NCBI RefSeq assembly: GCF_020103725.1
Contig: NZ_JAHXBG010000033.1
Span: forward strand, 1 to 64,000
Length of the DNA: 64,000 nt
Source of the DNA: Hyalangium gracile
GTDB taxonomy: Bacteria > Myxococcota > Myxococcia > Myxococcales > Myxococcaceae
Direction: 5' to 3'
The translations under genes and the position numbers were made by a program. A model generated the notes under the pieces. The model was not told where the DNA came from. It saw only the letters and a list, made by a program, of their open reading frames with translations, and ran no database searches. Of the stretch, positions 25,612-34,360 are shown in pieces. Numbering within the stretch: the first letter of the stretch is position 1; every line of letters begins with the position of its first letter.

Positions 25612-25710
25612 AACTTTTCGCCTGCTCGCGAGGTGCTCCAGCTGCTCTCCGGAGAGAAGTACGACACCGCCGAGCAGTGGAAGGCGTGGCTCGCGCGCCA
25701 GCCCAGGTGA
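25612..25710 (+). pseudogene. 3' remnant of a HEAT-repeat-like gene
   Basis: An open stretch of about 32 codons without a start reads REVLQLLSGEKYDTAEQWKA then WLARQPR and stops at 25708-25710. The LxLLSGEKYDTAxQWKAW pattern resembles the last repeat of HEAT/PBS-lyase-like proteins. In-frame TGA at 25609 and the P450 stop just upstream leave no room for the rest of the gene. It is best read as the tail of a gene lost when the P450 or aldo/keto reductase region was rearranged. Confidence 0.5.
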
Positions 25711-25722
25711 GCCGCCCGGCGA

Positions 25723-26808
25723 CTACCAGCGCTCCTTGTCGGACTGGGGCGACATGGGCGAGGACGGCGCGGACACGCCGTTGATGTTGAGGCCCCCGTG
25801 CATGAACATGGGCGCGCCCAGGAGGAAGCCGGCCGGGAAGTTGAGCGTCGGCTTCGACACCTCGTCCAGGGCCGCCACCTGCTGCGGCGTCAGCTTCAGC
25901 TCCAACGCGCCCAGGTTGTTGTCCAGCTGCTCCAGCGTGCGCGCGCCGATGATGGTGGAGGCCACGCCCGGCCGGTTCTGCACCCACGCCAGCGCCACTC
26001 GCGCCACGGTGGTGTCCTGCTCCTTCGCCACCTTCTGGAGCACGTCGACGATGGAGTAGGCCTTCTCGCTCAAGTTGGCGTCCACCCACATGCCACGGTC
26101 CGCCTTCACCTTGCCCGCGTTCTCGCGCGTGTACTTGCCGCTCAGCACGCCGCTCTTGAGCGGAGACCACGGGGTGATGCCCAGCCCCAGCTCGCGCGCC
26201 ATCGGCACCAGCTCGCCCTCCACGGTGCGCTCGATGAGCGAGTATTCGATCTGCAGCGCCACGAACGGCGCCCAGCCCTTGAACTGCGCCAGCAGCTGCG
26301 CCTGCGCCACCTTCCACGCCGGCGTGTCCGACACGCCGATGTAGCGGACCTTGCCCGAGCGCACCAGGTCATCCAGCGCGCGCATCGTCTCCTCGATGGG
26401 CGTGTGCGGGTCGTAGCAGTGCAGCCAGTACAGATCGATGTAGTCCGTCTGCAGCCGGCGCAGGGATTCCTCGCACGCGGCCATCAGGGACTTGCGGCCC
26501 GCGCCGCCGCCGTTCGGGTCGCTCGGGAAGAGGTTGCCGAAGAACTTGGTGGCGATGACCACGCGGTCGCGCTTGCTGGGAACCCGGCCGATGTGGTCGC
26601 CGATGATCTTCTCCGAGTGGCCGCGCGTGTAGATGTTCGCGGTGTCGATGAAGTTGCCTCCCCGCTCCATGAAGCGGTCCAGGATGGCGTTGGAGGCCTC
26701 GACGCTGCTGCCCCAGCCGAAGTCCTCGCCGAACGTCATCGCTCCGAGGCAGAAGGGGCTGACGCGCAGGCCAGAGCGGCCGAGGGTGAGATAGGCATTG
26801 AGTGCCAT
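25723..26808 (-). CDS. aldo/keto reductase
   Basis: 361-residue NADPH-dependent oxidoreductase with a TIM barrel. It shows LGRSGLRVSPFCLGAMTFG at the N-terminus, FIDTANIY with the catalytic Asp and Tyr, VVIATKF (Lys) and LYWLHCYDP (His), then the NADP-binding end TIIGARTLEQLDNNL. GGAG lies 5 nt before the ATG at 26808, preferred over a longer frame to 26946 that would run over the divergent P450 promoter. It sits between the P450 genes and may act on the same metabolite. Confidence 0.93.
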   Translation of the reverse strand: MALNAYLTLGRSGLRVSPFCLGAMTFGEDFGWGSSVEASNAILDRFMERGGNFIDTANIYTRGHSEKIIGDHIGRVPSKRDRVVIATKFFGNLFPSDPNGGGAGRKSLMAACEESLRRLQTDYIDLYWLHCYDPHTPIEETMRALDDLVRSGKVRYIGVSDTPAWKVAQAQLLAQFKGWAPFVALQIEYSLIERTVEGELVPMARELGLGITPWSPLKSGVLSGKYTRENAGKVKADRGMWVDANLSEKAYSIVDVLQKVAKEQDTTVARVALAWVQNRPGVASTIIGARTLEQLDNNLGALELKLTPQQVAALDEVSKPTLNFPAGFLLGAPMFMHGGLNINGVSAPSSPMSPQSDKERW

Positions 26809-26944
26809 GGGTGCTCCAAGGAGTTGGGGTGAAGTGGCGCGGATTGTTAGCGCCGCCCCGCCGCGCTCGCCACCCGATCCTTGCTGGGCTCGGCGCCCAA
26901 ACGGACGTAGGCTCCGAGGCTCGACCGAGCAACACGGAGCCTGC

Positions 26945-28174
26945 ATGTCCGCGACCCCCGAGGTGTCCGATCCCCACGGCCTGATGACGCGCCAGTTCCA
27001 GGTGGACCCCTACCCCACCTACGATCGGCTGCGAGAGGAGGCCCCCGCCTACTTCAGCGAAGCCTGGGGCGGCTGGATCCTCACGCGCTACCAGGACGTG
27101 CAGGGTGGCTTCAAGGATCCGCGCCTCTCCTCCAACCGCGCGGGAGCGTTCGGGGCCATGCTCCCGGCGGCCCTCAAGGAGCGGCTGGCGCCCGTCGTCA
27201 CCAGCCTCAGCTCCTGGGCGCTGCTCATCGATCCGCCGGCCCACACGCGCATCCGTTCGCTCGTCAACAAGGCCTTCACCCCGCGGCTGGTGGAGTACCT
27301 GCGGCCCCGCATCCAGGAGCAGGTGGACCTGCTGCTCGACAAGGCCGAGGCGACGGGGAAGATGGACATGGTGCAGGACGTGGCCAACCTGCTGCCGGTG
27401 GCGGTGATTGGCGACATGCTCGGCATCCCCCGCGAGGACGGCCTGAAGCTGCGCGCCTGGGCCAACGCCTTCGCCGTCTTCTTCGGCACCACCAAGTACA
27501 CGCCGGAGGTGCTGGACCTGATGCGCACCGGCATCGTGGAGATGGAGGAGTACTTCCGGGGCCTCATCGCCCAGCGGCGCAAGAGCAACACCGTGGGCAG
27601 CGATCTGCTGAGCACGATGATGGCGGCCGAGGACCAGGGCAACATCCTCTCCGAGCAGGAGGTGCTGGCCACGTGCTCGCTGGTGCTGTTCGCCGGCCAC
27701 GAGACGACCACGCACCTGCTCGCCAACGGCCTGTACCTGCTGCTGAAGAACCCGGAGCAGCGCGAGGCCCTGCTGAGCTCCGACGAGCAGCTCGCCGCCT
27801 CGGTGGAGGAGATCCTCCGCTACGAGAGCCCCATCCAGCGGCTCAGCCGCGTCATCGCCGAGGACTTCGAGCTGCACGGGCAGACGCTGCGCAAGGGCCA
27901 GAAGGCCTTCCTGATGATCGGCGCGGCCAACCGCGACCCCCGCCAGTTCCCCGGGGCGGAGCGACTGGATCTGCGGCGCCAGGACAACCGCCACATCGCC
28001 TTCGGCTTCGGCATCCACTACTGCCTGGGCGCGGCGCTGGGCCGGCTCGAGGGACAGATCGCCCTGCGCACGTTGATGCGCCGCTTCCCCCACATGAAGC
28101 TGGAGCAGGAGCCGGAGCGCCTGGAGAACGTGGCCTTCCGCGGCTTCAAGTCCCTGCACGTGGCCCTGCGATGA
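26945..28174 (+). CDS. cytochrome P450
   Basis: 409 residues. I helix FAGHETTTHLL, ExxR in EEILRYESP, heme loop FGFGIHYCLGAALGR. It is less related to the flanking P450s than they are to each other. GGAG precedes the ATG at 26945. The stop overlaps the start of the next P450 by 4 bp (ATGA), so the two are translationally coupled and probably act in one pathway. Confidence 0.95.
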   Translation: MSATPEVSDPHGLMTRQFQVDPYPTYDRLREEAPAYFSEAWGGWILTRYQDVQGGFKDPRLSSNRAGAFGAMLPAALKERLAPVVTSLSSWALLIDPPAHTRIRSLVNKAFTPRLVEYLRPRIQEQVDLLLDKAEATGKMDMVQDVANLLPVAVIGDMLGIPREDGLKLRAWANAFAVFFGTTKYTPEVLDLMRTGIVEMEEYFRGLIAQRRKSNTVGSDLLSTMMAAEDQGNILSEQEVLATCSLVLFAGHETTTHLLANGLYLLLKNPEQREALLSSDEQLAASVEEILRYESPIQRLSRVIAEDFELHGQTLRKGQKAFLMIGAANRDPRQFPGAERLDLRRQDNRHIAFGFGIHYCLGAALGRLEGQIALRTLMRRFPHMKLEQEPERLENVAFRGFKSLHVALR

Positions 28175-29427
28175 CCGCCGCCGCGAACGCGCTGGGGCTC
28201 GAGTACCAGCCGCTCGCCCCGCCTCAGCTGGATGATCCGTTCCCGCTCTATGCCCGGCTCCGGCGGGAGGCGCCCGTCACCTTCGCGCCCGGCTTCCACC
28301 TCTGGCTCGTCAGCCGCTACCAGGACGTGATGACCGTCCTGAAGGACACGCGGCGCTTCAGCTCGCGCGACATCCTGCGCCCGCCCGTCGATCTCCCCAA
28401 GGAGCTGGTCGAGCTGCTGACGGCCTCCGGCTACTCCGCCGACTATCCGCTGCTAGGAGATGATCCGCCCGCCCACACGCGCATCCGCGCCCTGGTCGGC
28501 AAGGCGTTCTCCCCGCCCAACGTGAGCGCCATGGAGCCGCGCATCCGGGCCATCGCCCGCGGCCACCTCGACGCGCTACTGCGGAACGGCACCCGCGCGG
28601 ACCTCATCTCGAACCTGGCCTGGGCGCTGCCCATGGACGTCATCACCGAGCTGCTCGGGGTGCCCCACGCGGACCGGAATCAGATCCGCGAGTGGACCGA
28701 GCACGAGAAGCTCATCTTCGTGCCCCAGATTCCCCCCGATGCGCTGCGGCGCGCCGTCGAGGGCGTGGCCGCCTTCCGCCGCTACCTGCGGGCGCTGGTC
28801 GAGGACCGCCAGAAGAACCCTCGGGAGGACATCCTCTCCACGCTCATCTCGGCGCGCATCGACGGCGAGAACCCGCTGACCACGCTGGAGCTGATGAACC
28901 TGGCCTCGGTGCTCGTGTTCGCCGGCAACGAGACGACCACCAACCTGATCGGCACCACGCTCCTGCACCTGCTGCGCAAGCCCGCGCTCTGGGAGGAGCT
29001 GCGCGCCAACCCCGCCGCCATCCCCAACACCATCGAGGAGGCGCTGCGTTTCGACGCGCCCGTGGTGGGGATGATGCGCACGGCGACCGAGCCCGTGCAG
29101 CTCGGCGGCGCGAACATCCCGGCCGGGGCCCGGCTGCTGCTCCTGTTCGCCTCGGCCAACCGGGATGAGACCGTCTTCACGGACGCCGAGCGCTTCGACC
29201 TCCACCGCGCCAACGCGAGCCGCCACCTCGGCTTCGGCCATGGCACCCACTACTGCGTGGGCGCGCCGCTGGCGAGGCTCGAGGCGCGCGTGGCCCTGGG
29301 GCTGCTGATCGAGCACCTGCCCAACCCGCGCCTGGCGGCCGGGGAGACCATCTCCTACCTCCCCAACCTCATCCACCGGGGGCCCGGCCGCCTGATGGTG
29401 GAGTGGGACGCTCCGCCCGCCCTGTGA
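28171..29427 (+). CDS. cytochrome P450, paralogue of the one at 24347
   Basis: 418 residues. I helix FAGNETTTNLI, ExxR in EEALRFDAP, heme loop FGHGTHYCVGAPLAR. Strong similarity to the 24347 P450 along the whole length (PPQLDDPFPLYARLRREAPV; DYPLLGDDPPAHTRIR; LVSRYQDVMTVLKD). Coupled to the preceding P450 through ATGA. A strong hairpin ends the transcript downstream. Confidence 0.95.
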   Translation: MTAAANALGLEYQPLAPPQLDDPFPLYARLRREAPVTFAPGFHLWLVSRYQDVMTVLKDTRRFSSRDILRPPVDLPKELVELLTASGYSADYPLLGDDPPAHTRIRALVGKAFSPPNVSAMEPRIRAIARGHLDALLRNGTRADLISNLAWALPMDVITELLGVPHADRNQIREWTEHEKLIFVPQIPPDALRRAVEGVAAFRRYLRALVEDRQKNPREDILSTLISARIDGENPLTTLELMNLASVLVFAGNETTTNLIGTTLLHLLRKPALWEELRANPAAIPNTIEEALRFDAPVVGMMRTATEPVQLGGANIPAGARLLLLFASANRDETVFTDAERFDLHRANASRHLGFGHGTHYCVGAPLARLEARVALGLLIEHLPNPRLAAGETISYLPNLIHRGPGRLMVEWDAPPAL

Positions 29428-29434
29428 GCACCGA

Positions 29435-29460
29435 GAGGCTCCCCTGCGCGTGGGAGCCTC
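29435..29460. terminator. bidirectional terminator hairpin
   Basis: Perfect 9-bp arms GAGGCTCCC and GGGAGCCTC around CTGCGCGT, 8 bp after the P450 stop and 15 bp before the stop of the convergent small gene. It is GC-rich without a clear T-run, as is common for terminators in such genomes. Confidence 0.7.
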
Positions 29461-29475
29461 CCGGCGTCTCAGGGC

Positions 29476-29904
29476 TCAGGCCACCACGAAGGTCGCGCTG
29501 CCGCGCAGCTCCACGGTGTCATGGGTCTGCAGCTGGACGTTGGCCGGCAGGCGCGGAGGCAGCCGGCTGCGCGTGAAGATCGCCACCGCCTCGACGGGCT
29601 GCTCGGCGACCGTCGACATGAGCGCGACGCGCGGGATGAGCACGGAGAAGATGAGCGAGCCGGCGTCCGCGTCCGGCTCCAGCGTGATGCTCACCAGGGT
29701 GCCGATCTCCGACTCCACCTGGCGGATCTCCTCGCCGCGCGCGTTCACCTCGTGCACACGGTCCTTGTAGTGGAACAGCGGCTGACCCGTGAAGCTGGTC
29801 GCCGAATAGGACACGGAGATGCGCCGGTTCTGGAGGTTGAACGTGTTGGCGAGGATGACGGGCGGGCGAACGACGGTGGTGGTCTCTGCGGTAGCGGTGT
29901 CCAT
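29476..29904 (-). CDS. conserved hypothetical protein, beta-rich
   Basis: 142 residues, no signal peptide or membrane segment. The sequence alternates short hydrophobic strands (RISVSYSATSF, TLVSITLEPDADAGSLIFSV, LRGSATFVVA), suggesting a single beta-sandwich. AAGGA lies 6 nt before the ATG at 29904. It stands alone between terminator hairpins. I do not recognise the family. Confidence 0.7.
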   Translation of the reverse strand: MDTATAETTTVVRPPVILANTFNLQNRRISVSYSATSFTGQPLFHYKDRVHEVNARGEEIRQVESEIGTLVSITLEPDADAGSLIFSVLIPRVALMSTVAEQPVEAVAIFTRSRLPPRLPANVQLQTHDTVELRGSATFVVA

Positions 29905-29927
29905 GAAGGTTCCTTGTTTCCGGGTAT

Positions 29928-29950
29928 GCCGCGTGGGGTCATCACGCGGC
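29928..29950 (-). terminator. hairpin downstream of the hybrid kinase gene
   Basis: 8-bp perfect arms GCCGCGTG and CACGCGGC with a 7-nt loop, 45 bp beyond the hybrid kinase stop and 24 bp before the ATG of the small downstream gene. It could end the kinase transcript or act as a leader hairpin for the next gene. Confidence 0.5.
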
Positions 29951-29994
29951 TGCAGGGTTGGAGGAACCTCCGTGTGGATGTGATGGGGCTCGGC

Positions 29995-32900
29995 TCAAGC
30001 AGCCTGGCCTTCGAGCGCTGAGCGCGCCTGGCGCACTGCCTCGCCGACCTGGGCGCGCAGCTTCTCCGGATCAAAGGGCTTCTCCACCCGGGGGTTGCGC
30101 ACCCGCTCCAGGAAGGCCTTGGCCGCCGGCGTGTACGCCCCACCGGTGATGAACACCATGCGCTGGGCCCGCTCCGGCACCGCCGCCTCGAGGTGCGCGT
30201 GCAGCTCCATGCCCGTCATCTCCGGCATCATCAAGTCACAGAGGATGACGTCGAAGGCCCCCTCGGGCGAGGTGAGCAGCTCCAGGGCCCGCCGCGAGCT
30301 CACCACCACCTCCACCTCGTGCTCGCGCGCGAGCGTGCGCCGCAGCGCCGAGCTCACCAGCGGATCATCGTCCACCACGAGCACCCGGCCCCGTACCGAG
30401 CCGCCCGTCCGCGCCTGCCCGGCCCTCGGCGCCCGCTCCGGCTTCGCGGCCGTCGCGGGCAGCGTCACCCGGAACACCGTCCCGTGCCCCAGCTGGGACT
30501 CCACCTCGATGCGCCCGCTCATCGAGGTGATGAACGCATGGCACAGCGCCAGCCCCAGCCCGGTGCCCACCCCCACCGGCTTGGTGGTGAAGAACGGATC
30601 GAAGATGCGGCCGATGACCTCGGGAGGAATTCCGCTGCCCGTGTCCCGCACCTCCGCCACCACGTACCCCTCCGCGCCGCGCTCGAGCACGAGGCGCACC
30701 TCGTTCTGCTCGGGCCGGCCCTCCGGCAGCGCCTGGGCCGCGTTGATGATGAGGTTGAGGAACACCTGCGCCAGCCGCGCCTCGTTGCCCTCCACGAGCG
30801 GCACGTCCCCCGAGTAGTCCCGCACGAGCTGAGCGCGGGGGCGCAGCTCTCCGGCCGCCATCTTCGCCGCCGAGTCCATCACCGCCCGCAGGTCCACCGG
30901 CCCGCGCGTGTCCTCGTCCTGGCGCGAGAACGTCCTCAAGTCCCGGACGATGCGCCGCACCCGGTCGGCGCCCATCAGCGCCTCGCGCAGCACCTGCTGC
31001 ATGTCGCGCAGCCGCTCGCGCAGCGGCTCCGAGCCGTCCGCCAGCCGCCCGAGCATCTCCGCCTCCTCGCAGGCGTGCTCCAGGTTGGACACGATGTAGG
31101 AGAGCGGGTTGTTGATTTCATGCCCCACGCCCGCGGCCAGGGTGCCCACCGCCGCCATCTTCCCCGCCTGGACGAGCTGGGACTGGGTGGCGCGCAGCGT
31201 GCGCAGGTTCGCGTCCAGCTCCTCGTTGGCGCGGGCCAGCTCCTGGGTGCGCTCCTCCACGCGGGCCTGCAGCCAGCGCTCGCGCTGCTTGAGCCGGCCC
31301 ACGCGCCACACGTAGATGCTCGCCGCCAGCCCGCCCACACCCAGCGCGCACAGCAGGTAGAACCAGCCCGTCTGGTGGAACCACGGCCGCAGCGTCACCT
31401 CCAGTACGGCGCCGGGCTCGCCCCAGCGCCCCTCTCGATCGAGCGCCTGCACCTGGAAGGTGTAACTGCCCGGCGGCAGGCGCGTGTACGTGGCCACCCG
31501 TCGGCCCTCGGCGTTCACCCAGCCGCTGTCGTGCCCCTCCAGCCGGTAGCGGAACTGCACCCGCGGGGCGCCCTCCACCAGGATGGAGGTGAAGCGGATG
31601 TCCAGGTCCCGCTGTCCGGGCTCCAGCTCCAGGCGCTCCGTGAGTGGCACCGGCTGGCCCTGGACGCGGACCTCCTCGATCCTCGGCTGGGGCGGGGTGT
31701 GCTGGAGCCGGACGTCCTTGGGGTTCACCATCACCGCGCCCCGCAGGTTGGCGAACCACAGCCGGCCATCCCGCGTCTTCCACCCCGCGAGCTGGGAGCC
31801 GCCGTTGCACTCCCCCACCCTCATTCCATCGCGGTCGTCGAAGAAGACGCCATTCACGCGCTGGCGACTCCCCTCCGCCACCTCCTCCAGCTCGCGCTGG
31901 CTGACCCGGGAGACGCCCTTGTTGCTGCTCATCCAGAAGAAGCCGTCCGAGTCCGGCAAGATGGTGAAGATGGTCTCGTCCGGCAGCCCGTGCGCCGCGG
32001 TGAAGGAGTCGAAGCGCCCGTCCTTCAAGCGCGAGAGGCCCGAGTTGGTGCCCACCCACAGCGTTCCATCCGGCTCCGCGTACAGGCTGTTGACCGCGTC
32101 TCCCACCAGCCCGTCCTTGCTGGTGAAGCGGGTGAAGGTGCCGCGAGAGAAGCGAACCAGCCCCGCGTGGGTGCCCAGCCAGAGCGTCCCCGAGTCCTCC
32201 CGGATCATCGCCAGGACGTACTCGGGAGCGAAGCCCTGCTCGGGGCCGTACACCGTGGCGCGTCCTTCGCGCACCTCCACCAGGCCCACGGACGTGGCGA
32301 ACCACATGCCGCCGCCCGGCTCCAGCACCAGGGCCCACACGGTCATCCCCACGGGCAGGCCCGGCAGCGGCCCCAGCAGAGCGAAGCGCTGGCCGTCGTA
32401 GCGGTAGACCCCGGTGACGGTCCCCACCCAGATGACCCCGTCCGAGCCTTCCGCGAAGGAGAGGACCCGCTCGTCTTGCAGCCCCTGCGCCGGCCCCATG
32501 CGGGTGACGACCCCGTCCTTCACCCGCTCCATGCCCCCCGCCCCCGAGCCCAGCCACAGCACGCCATCCTGGGCCTCCAGCACCAGCCGGGCGCCGTCGA
32601 AGGTGGACCCCTCCGGCTTGCCGAACGGCACGAACGGGCCGTTGCTCAGGTGGTGGACGCCATTGTTCCGCGTCCCGACCCACAGGTGCCCGTCCCGGTC
32701 CTCCAAGAGGGCGTACACCCCGTCATCCACCAGCCCCTTGCTGCCGGTGAAGGGGGTGAACCCCGCCGCGTTGTGGCGCAGCAGCCCCTGGACGGTGCCC
32801 ACCCACAGGTTGCCGTCGCGATCCTCCAGGAGCCGGATGACGTGCACGCTCGGCATCCCCTGCTCCGGGCCGTACGCGGTGAACCTGCCCTCTCGCAGGG

Positions 32901-33651
32901 AGAGCAGCCCATGCGTCGTCGCGATCCACAGCGTCCCATCCCGGGTCTGCTCCAGGCCGAAGACCTGTCGGGGCTCCGGGGTGGGCCAGGCAGTGAGCCT
33001 CACCGTGTCCCTGGAGACGTGGCCCATGCCCACCGAGGTTCCCACCCACGCTCCGCCCGCGCCATCCACGATGACGGCCTTCGTGCCTCCCGCGGGCAGG
33101 CCCTCCTGGGGCGTATAGAACCGCCAGGGGCCCTTGCCGGACACGGGGGCTCGCGCCAGCCCCACGCTCGAGCTGATCCACACGGACTTGCCATCCGCGG
33201 CGAGCCCCTGGATGGAGGCCTCCGCCAGCGGGCCCGCCTCGGGGGGACGGCGGAGCTGGCCGTTCTCGAAGCGGAAGATGCCCTGGTTGGTGCCCACCCA
33301 GAGCACGCCGGCGGCGTCCTCCACCAGCGCGAAGATCTCCTGCTCGGTCACCTCCGGCGAGGTCCTCCGGTCGAAGACGGCGAAGCGCGTGCCGTCGAAG
33401 CGGGCGAGCCCCTCGTACGTGCCGAACCAGAGGTAGCCGTCCGCCGTCTGCACGGCGGAGAGGACCGAGTTCTGCGGCAGGCCGTTCTCGCTGTGCCAGC
33501 TCTCGTGGTTGTACTGGGAGATACGCCGATGCGGCTCGAGCGCCAGGGCCGGCGTGCCCAGCCCCAGCACCGCGACGCACCAGAGCCCGAGGAGCCCGCT
33601 GGCCCCTCGCCAATGTCTCCGTGTTTCCATGGAGCGCATAGTGTCCAGCAC
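29995..33651 (-). CDS. two-component propeller hybrid histidine kinase/receiver
   Basis: 1218 residues. Signal peptide (SGLLGLWCVAVLGLGTPALA), then a large periplasmic beta-propeller built of ligand-binding Reg_prop repeats (DGYLWFGTYEGLARFDG; GVLWVGTNQGIFRFENG; NLWVGTVQGLLRHN and others). A Y_Y_Y domain follows (about 680-770), one TM (FYLLCALGVGGLAASIYVW), HisKA (GTLAAGVGHEINNPLSYI), HATPase (LNLIINAAQALPEG, DTGSGIPPEVI, VGTGLGLALCH) and a C-terminal receiver (VVDDDPLVSSAL, DVILCDLMMPEMTG). The architecture parallels Bacteroides hybrid sensors of polysaccharide breakdown products. GTG at 33651 has GGAGG 5 nt upstream. Confidence 0.95.
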   Translation of the reverse strand: MLDTMRSMETRRHWRGASGLLGLWCVAVLGLGTPALALEPHRRISQYNHESWHSENGLPQNSVLSAVQTADGYLWFGTYEGLARFDGTRFAVFDRRTSPEVTEQEIFALVEDAAGVLWVGTNQGIFRFENGQLRRPPEAGPLAEASIQGLAADGKSVWISSSVGLARAPVSGKGPWRFYTPQEGLPAGGTKAVIVDGAGGAWVGTSVGMGHVSRDTVRLTAWPTPEPRQVFGLEQTRDGTLWIATTHGLLSLREGRFTAYGPEQGMPSVHVIRLLEDRDGNLWVGTVQGLLRHNAAGFTPFTGSKGLVDDGVYALLEDRDGHLWVGTRNNGVHHLSNGPFVPFGKPEGSTFDGARLVLEAQDGVLWLGSGAGGMERVKDGVVTRMGPAQGLQDERVLSFAEGSDGVIWVGTVTGVYRYDGQRFALLGPLPGLPVGMTVWALVLEPGGGMWFATSVGLVEVREGRATVYGPEQGFAPEYVLAMIREDSGTLWLGTHAGLVRFSRGTFTRFTSKDGLVGDAVNSLYAEPDGTLWVGTNSGLSRLKDGRFDSFTAAHGLPDETIFTILPDSDGFFWMSSNKGVSRVSQRELEEVAEGSRQRVNGVFFDDRDGMRVGECNGGSQLAGWKTRDGRLWFANLRGAVMVNPKDVRLQHTPPQPRIEEVRVQGQPVPLTERLELEPGQRDLDIRFTSILVEGAPRVQFRYRLEGHDSGWVNAEGRRVATYTRLPPGSYTFQVQALDREGRWGEPGAVLEVTLRPWFHQTGWFYLLCALGVGGLAASIYVWRVGRLKQRERWLQARVEERTQELARANEELDANLRTLRATQSQLVQAGKMAAVGTLAAGVGHEINNPLSYIVSNLEHACEEAEMLGRLADGSEPLRERLRDMQQVLREALMGADRVRRIVRDLRTFSRQDEDTRGPVDLRAVMDSAAKMAAGELRPRAQLVRDYSGDVPLVEGNEARLAQVFLNLIINAAQALPEGRPEQNEVRLVLERGAEGYVVAEVRDTGSGIPPEVIGRIFDPFFTTKPVGVGTGLGLALCHAFITSMSGRIEVESQLGHGTVFRVTLPATAAKPERAPRAGQARTGGSVRGRVLVVDDDPLVSSALRRTLAREHEVEVVVSSRRALELLTSPEGAFDVILCDLMMPEMTGMELHAHLEAAVPERAQRMVFITGGAYTPAAKAFLERVRNPRVEKPFDPEKLRAQVGEAVRQARSALEGQAA

Positions 33652-33789
33652 AGGGGCCTCCGTCCGCAAAGCAGGGGCATGACAGACCCCCCTGGCACGC
33701 TATTCCCGGCGTTTGGGAAGCCGGGCCTGGGCTCCCTGTCCGGGCTCGGGCGAGCGGGGCTAGAGTGACCCTGTTGGGAGGAGCACCAC

Positions 33790-34341
33790 ATGAGCGAAGT
33801 GGTCCCCGTCTCGAAGGGTCGGACGACGCTGATCGGGTTCTCGACGCCGCGCAGCTTCAACCCCGTCTCGTGGCTGGTGCGGCTGTTCACCAGGAGCGAG
33901 TGCAGCCACAGCTTCTTCGTCTACTGGGATGACGACTTCCAGTGCGACATGGTGCTGGAGGCGCACGAGCTGGGCTTCCGGCTCATCTCCTGGCCGCGCT
34001 TCGTGAAGAAGAACCGGGTGGTGGCGCTTCTGGAGCCCGCCTTCCCGCTGGACCCGGGCTTCCTGCGGCTGGGCGAGTGGGTGGGCAGCGTCTACGACTT
34101 CGGCGGCCTGGTGGGCCAGTCCGTCGTCCAGTTCGGCCGGTTCCTGCAGCGCAAGTGGCGCAACCCCTTCCGCTCCTCGCGCGCCATGTTCTGCAGCGAG
34201 TCCATCGCCCGCTGCATGCAGTGGGCCGGGCACCCGGACGCCAGGCTGTTCACCCCCAAGGAGACGACGCCGCAGGATCTGCTCGTCTTCTTCCGAGGCC
34301 CGGGGCGGGCCACGATGCTCGACATCAAGCGCTGGGACTGA
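33790..34341 (+). CDS. permuted NlpC/P60-like papain-fold protein
   Basis: 183 residues without a signal peptide. The catalytic order looks permuted. A His comes first (ECSHSFFVYW, His40), then the YDFGGL motif near 102-107, and the putative nucleophile last (AMFCSESIA, Cys135). This order is seen in YiiX/YebB-type NlpC/P60 relatives, which are predicted amidases or acyltransferases. GGAGGAG lies 7-8 nt before the ATG. It is divergent from the hybrid kinase. Substrate unknown. Confidence 0.65.
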   Translation: MSEVVPVSKGRTTLIGFSTPRSFNPVSWLVRLFTRSECSHSFFVYWDDDFQCDMVLEAHELGFRLISWPRFVKKNRVVALLEPAFPLDPGFLRLGEWVGSVYDFGGLVGQSVVQFGRFLQRKWRNPFRSSRAMFCSESIARCMQWAGHPDARLFTPKETTPQDLLVFFRGPGRATMLDIKRWD

Positions 34342-34360
34342 GCGTCCCGGGCGCGGAGGC

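Noticed and set aside
33690-33705. TGGCACGCTATTCCC as a sigma-54 promoter
   Set aside because: Has the -24 part but lacks the GC of the -12 element at the right distance.
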